Shown piece by piece: positions 1 to 64,000 of a stretch of DNA of 64,000 bases. Within the stretch, counting starts at the first letter, position 1. Every line of letters begins with the position of its first letter. Source of the stretch: Ophthalmolycus amberensis (Eukaryota; Chordata; Actinopteri; Perciformes; Zoarcidae); contig JAFEUB010000814.1 in the NCBI GenBank assembly GCA_024529925.1, positions 1,111,501 through 1,175,500 of the forward strand. Direction: 5' to 3'. The notes beneath the pieces were generated by a model. It searched no databases. It had not been told where the DNA came from and worked only from the letters and a program-made list of their open reading frames with translations. The position numbers and the translations under genes were made by a program.

Positions 1-1149
1 GATTTTCTGCAGTGCAATACTTATAGACCCAAAAGGGTCGAAAGGACACACTAACTTACTTTTGTTTTTTTTTCTCACTTTGTATGAAATATAATTAGCA
101 AATAGACATATTGTCTGAGGCCTTGGTAATTGACATGGGTCTAGGCTTGGTCATAGGGACAAGCCAGGTTGGATACACCTTCAATTTACTCAACACAATA
201 AAACAGTTTACCACGACAATACCACCAGAGTTACACAGGGAAGACTTCTTCAATTGGTTCACTATGAGACTACACCTTTCTTTTTAGATTGTGGTAGTAT
301 TTTAGTGTGTGGCCACCATAAATAGACCATACAGACAAAATACAAAATACAAATACATGTTTCCTGTTATAGCCAACAAGTCAGTTCAACATTCAATTTA
401 GTCAACACATGTATGGCAACTATCATTCAGCAGTAGCAGCTAAAAACAGTGGGATCATGGGAGGAGCTGCTGCACATAACTTCCTCTGGGAGACTAATCA
501 GAGTTTATAAATCTAGCTTTGAGTGGATTAGATGTGGGCTAGATCCAGCAGACCTTTTGGCCCTGGAATAAACCGGGCTTTCATCCACGGCACACAATAT
601 AGCTGTTTAACATGACAATGCCACGATCAGCGGATAGCTACTAGAAGATACGAAGAACCAATCCTGGTGTTTGGAGCCGAATGCATGTGTGTGCGTGTCC
701 TTTAGGGACGCTGTGTGTGTGTGTGTGTGTGTGTGTGTTCATCCCGTTTAAGAACCGGTCGGACAGCGTTTGGAGTCAAGTCACCTGAATGAAGAAATGG
801 AGGACTAGTTTTACCAACGCGACACAGAGAGGAAGAGTTAAAGTGAAAGAGAAGGAGAGAAAAAACAAAAACAAGCTCCGGGTACTAAGTCCACGCTGCG
901 ACGGCTCTCAGCGTTTGATATCAACGTTTCTTTTTTTTCCTCCGCTGCTGTCACGGTTTTCTTGGGACTACCAAACTCCTTTTAAAGTTTCTCTTTCGAC
1001 GAAAAGACAGGTCGGCGTAGACTGTCCTGCTGTCGTTTTGGTGTCCCACTTTGGAGGCCGACTGTCCCGGGACAGACGCACACATCTGTAGGAACAGATA
1101 GTCACAGCGACACACAGACGCAAGCCCCGGGAGGACTGAGTGTGTCACC
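1..1149 (+). promoter_or_regulatory. Upstream region and probable 5' leader of the L27 transcript
   Basis: The left part (1-600) is AT-rich with no recognisable feature. A GT tract lies at about 711-738. From about 880 to 1149 CpG dinucleotides become more frequent, as expected near a vertebrate promoter or first exon. No convincing TATA box or transcription start can be fixed from sequence. A 100-codon ATG frame at 789-1091 ends 58 bases before the dlg1 start and, if transcribed, would be an upstream ORF; it is not similar to any protein I know. Confidence 0.4.
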
Positions 1150-62576
<61,427 letters not shown>

Positions 62577-64000
62577 GTGAGACGTCACACACAAACACCT
62601 GTCCATTTATCAGAAGGTACAAACAAAAGATGATTCTCTGATTGGGACTTTTGTTCTGTAAAAAGCTGTAACTGACCCCACTCAGCTTCTCCAAATATGA
62701 CAGCAAATATGTACGGTCGAACTACATGCAAACATAGCAACATAATGTGTATTACAACTTTCCACATCCAGACACGTTTTATGGTTTCAAAAATATGAAT
62801 TGAGAGGTTGGTATTAAATTGAACTAAAAGGGGTCTGGCATCTTCTTACTGTTACCATTATTACTAAACAGGACATTTATTTTGGCAATTGGTCCTCTAT
62901 TAGATTTTGTTGAATTCCCCAAAGGTTAATGCATTTGATGAGGTTTAAATGGATATGAATATTTCAAATGGAGATTTACGTGCAAGAGCAGCTACGTGTA
63001 ATGTATATCGAGCTGTTCAGTTTTTACAGGATCTTCGCTTTGTCTTCTTTTTCCTCCTGTCCTTTATTGCATGTCTCATGTCCCCCCTATGGGGTCTTCT
63101 GTGGCCCCCAAAGAGGAACACCAGATTAGGAAACAGAGTCCCTAGAGAGTGACCTCTGTCCCTGCCTGCTCGCTCTGCTGCTGTGTGTGTGTGTTTGGCA
63201 GTAAAAGGGAAGATGGCAGTGCAAATTGTGTCTGCCGTATAAACTCAGGACACACACACACACACATGCACATAGAATCATGCAGATACACTCTCGGTGC
63301 TGCTCTACTGTCTTTAATCCATTTTAATGGCCGGATTACAGCCTATCACAGCACAACTCGTCATTCAACTGGCGTCACCGTGGTTACAAGAATATGACTC
63401 ATTTCGTCATAACCCTCCGGGCCAATCAGTTCGCTTTGGTCATAATAAATCTGATAAGCCTCAAAAGGACCGCAGAGTGGTCATTTTGACGTCTGCCCCT
63501 CTTCTTTCTCTGACTGTGTTTGTATCTCTCTCTTTCATCGTTTCCTCTTTCGCTCTCTGATAAGCGCACAACTTTAAGAACATCTGCTTTCTCTCTAAGC
63601 AGGAGATTTCAGGTGAGGGGTGTCGTAATGTAGTAATTTGTGGTTTTGTGCTGTAGAGCGAACCAATTCAACTTTTCCTCTCTTAATATCAATCTCTTAA
63701 CTCTGGGTATCTGTCGAAACCGATTACCGGTGCTCTCACTCTACCAAATGTAATATCTATATACTGCACCACACTGCATAGGACTCATTAAGGCCTTTTA
63801 TTTATGTAAGGCAACCTGAGATCAGGGATTGTTGTGAATAAAAACACTGAGTCACCAGCCCACCACAATGAATGTAAGTGATAGTTGTAACACAGAAGGT
63901 GTGGATCTGTCAGGTCTGCTGCAGCCCTGGTTAGAACCATTTCAGTCAAAGAGTCTTCATCTCTTTGGATGGACTTGCTTTTCCTACTCCCACTGTCAAA
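62577..64000 (+). other. Start of intron 13, to the window edge
   Basis: Follows the gtgaga donor. No PDZ3 exon was found. A 10-base segment at 63602-63611 between tctaagcag and gtgagg looks like a micro-exon by its signals but does not keep the expected phase. Confidence 0.7.

Noticed and set aside
789..1091. 100-codon frame upstream of the dlg1 start
   Set aside because: No family resemblance, Lys/Arg-rich leader-like sequence, and position just 5' of the real start; at most an upstream ORF.
63602..63611. Ten-base micro-exon between tctaagcag and gtgagg
   Set aside because: Would shift from phase 2 to phase 0, unlike the expected join to the PDZ3 exon, and has no known counterpart.

Overview
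The window is a stretch of vertebrate, almost certainly teleost fish, genomic DNA. It lies inside one large plus-strand gene, a discs-large MAGUK scaffold most similar to DLG1 (SAP97). Evidence for a fish is the very dense dinucleotide microsatellites, relatively short introns, several repeat families that I know only from teleosts, and a DLG1 protein that diverges from mammals outside its core domains. No second gene, tRNA, rRNA or minus-strand gene could be supported.

Thirteen coding exons of the canonical L27-type transcript can be read from 1150 to 62576, all with consistent splice phases (2534 nt, 844 complete codons). In order they encode the start Met and L27 domain (1150-1168, 2274-2444, start of 4081-4906), a long Pro/Ser/Thr-rich linker (4081-4906, 5662-5758), a KYRYQ-type exon carrying an in-frame minisatellite (22735-23217), a 41-codon linker exon (26863-26985), two small pre-PDZ exons (54314-54367, 56109-56159), PDZ1 (58385-58509, 59066-59235), PDZ2 (60190-60326, 61047-61191) and the start of the PDZ2-PDZ3 linker (62444-62576). 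PDZ3, SH3, hook and guanylate-kinase-like domains must lie beyond the right edge.

The most interesting aspect is a set of alternative first coding exons inside the introns, all ending in phase 0. At 7793-7822 is MDCICILTTK, the counterpart of the palmitoylated alpha N-terminus of PSD-95/SAP97. At 16305-16367 is a 21-codon Cys-rich exon (MLCHCKVACTNN...) matching a known DLG2/PSD-93 N-terminus. Both would join the KYRYQ exon at 22735 exactly as the mammalian paralogues do. At 34924-35178 (MNYIFGNNTL...) and 46948-47952 (a 335-codon His-rich, repeat-bearing exon) are two further candidates that would join the exon at 54314. One locus may therefore make an L27 form, two lipid-anchored forms and two unusual forms of the same PDZ scaffold. 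It appears to keep N-termini that mammals distribute among different DLG paralogues.

The introns hold many (CA)n/(GT)n and (GA)n/(TC)n tracts, a textbook nonautonomous hAT transposon with perfect 16-bp terminal repeats and an 8-bp target duplication (48540-49228), other probable DNA transposon remnants (24785-25297, 27579-27877, 31526-32664), an LTR-like unit on the minus strand (51234-51805), two copies of a common fish dispersed repeat (52021-52430, 56822-57275), and several perfect hairpins.
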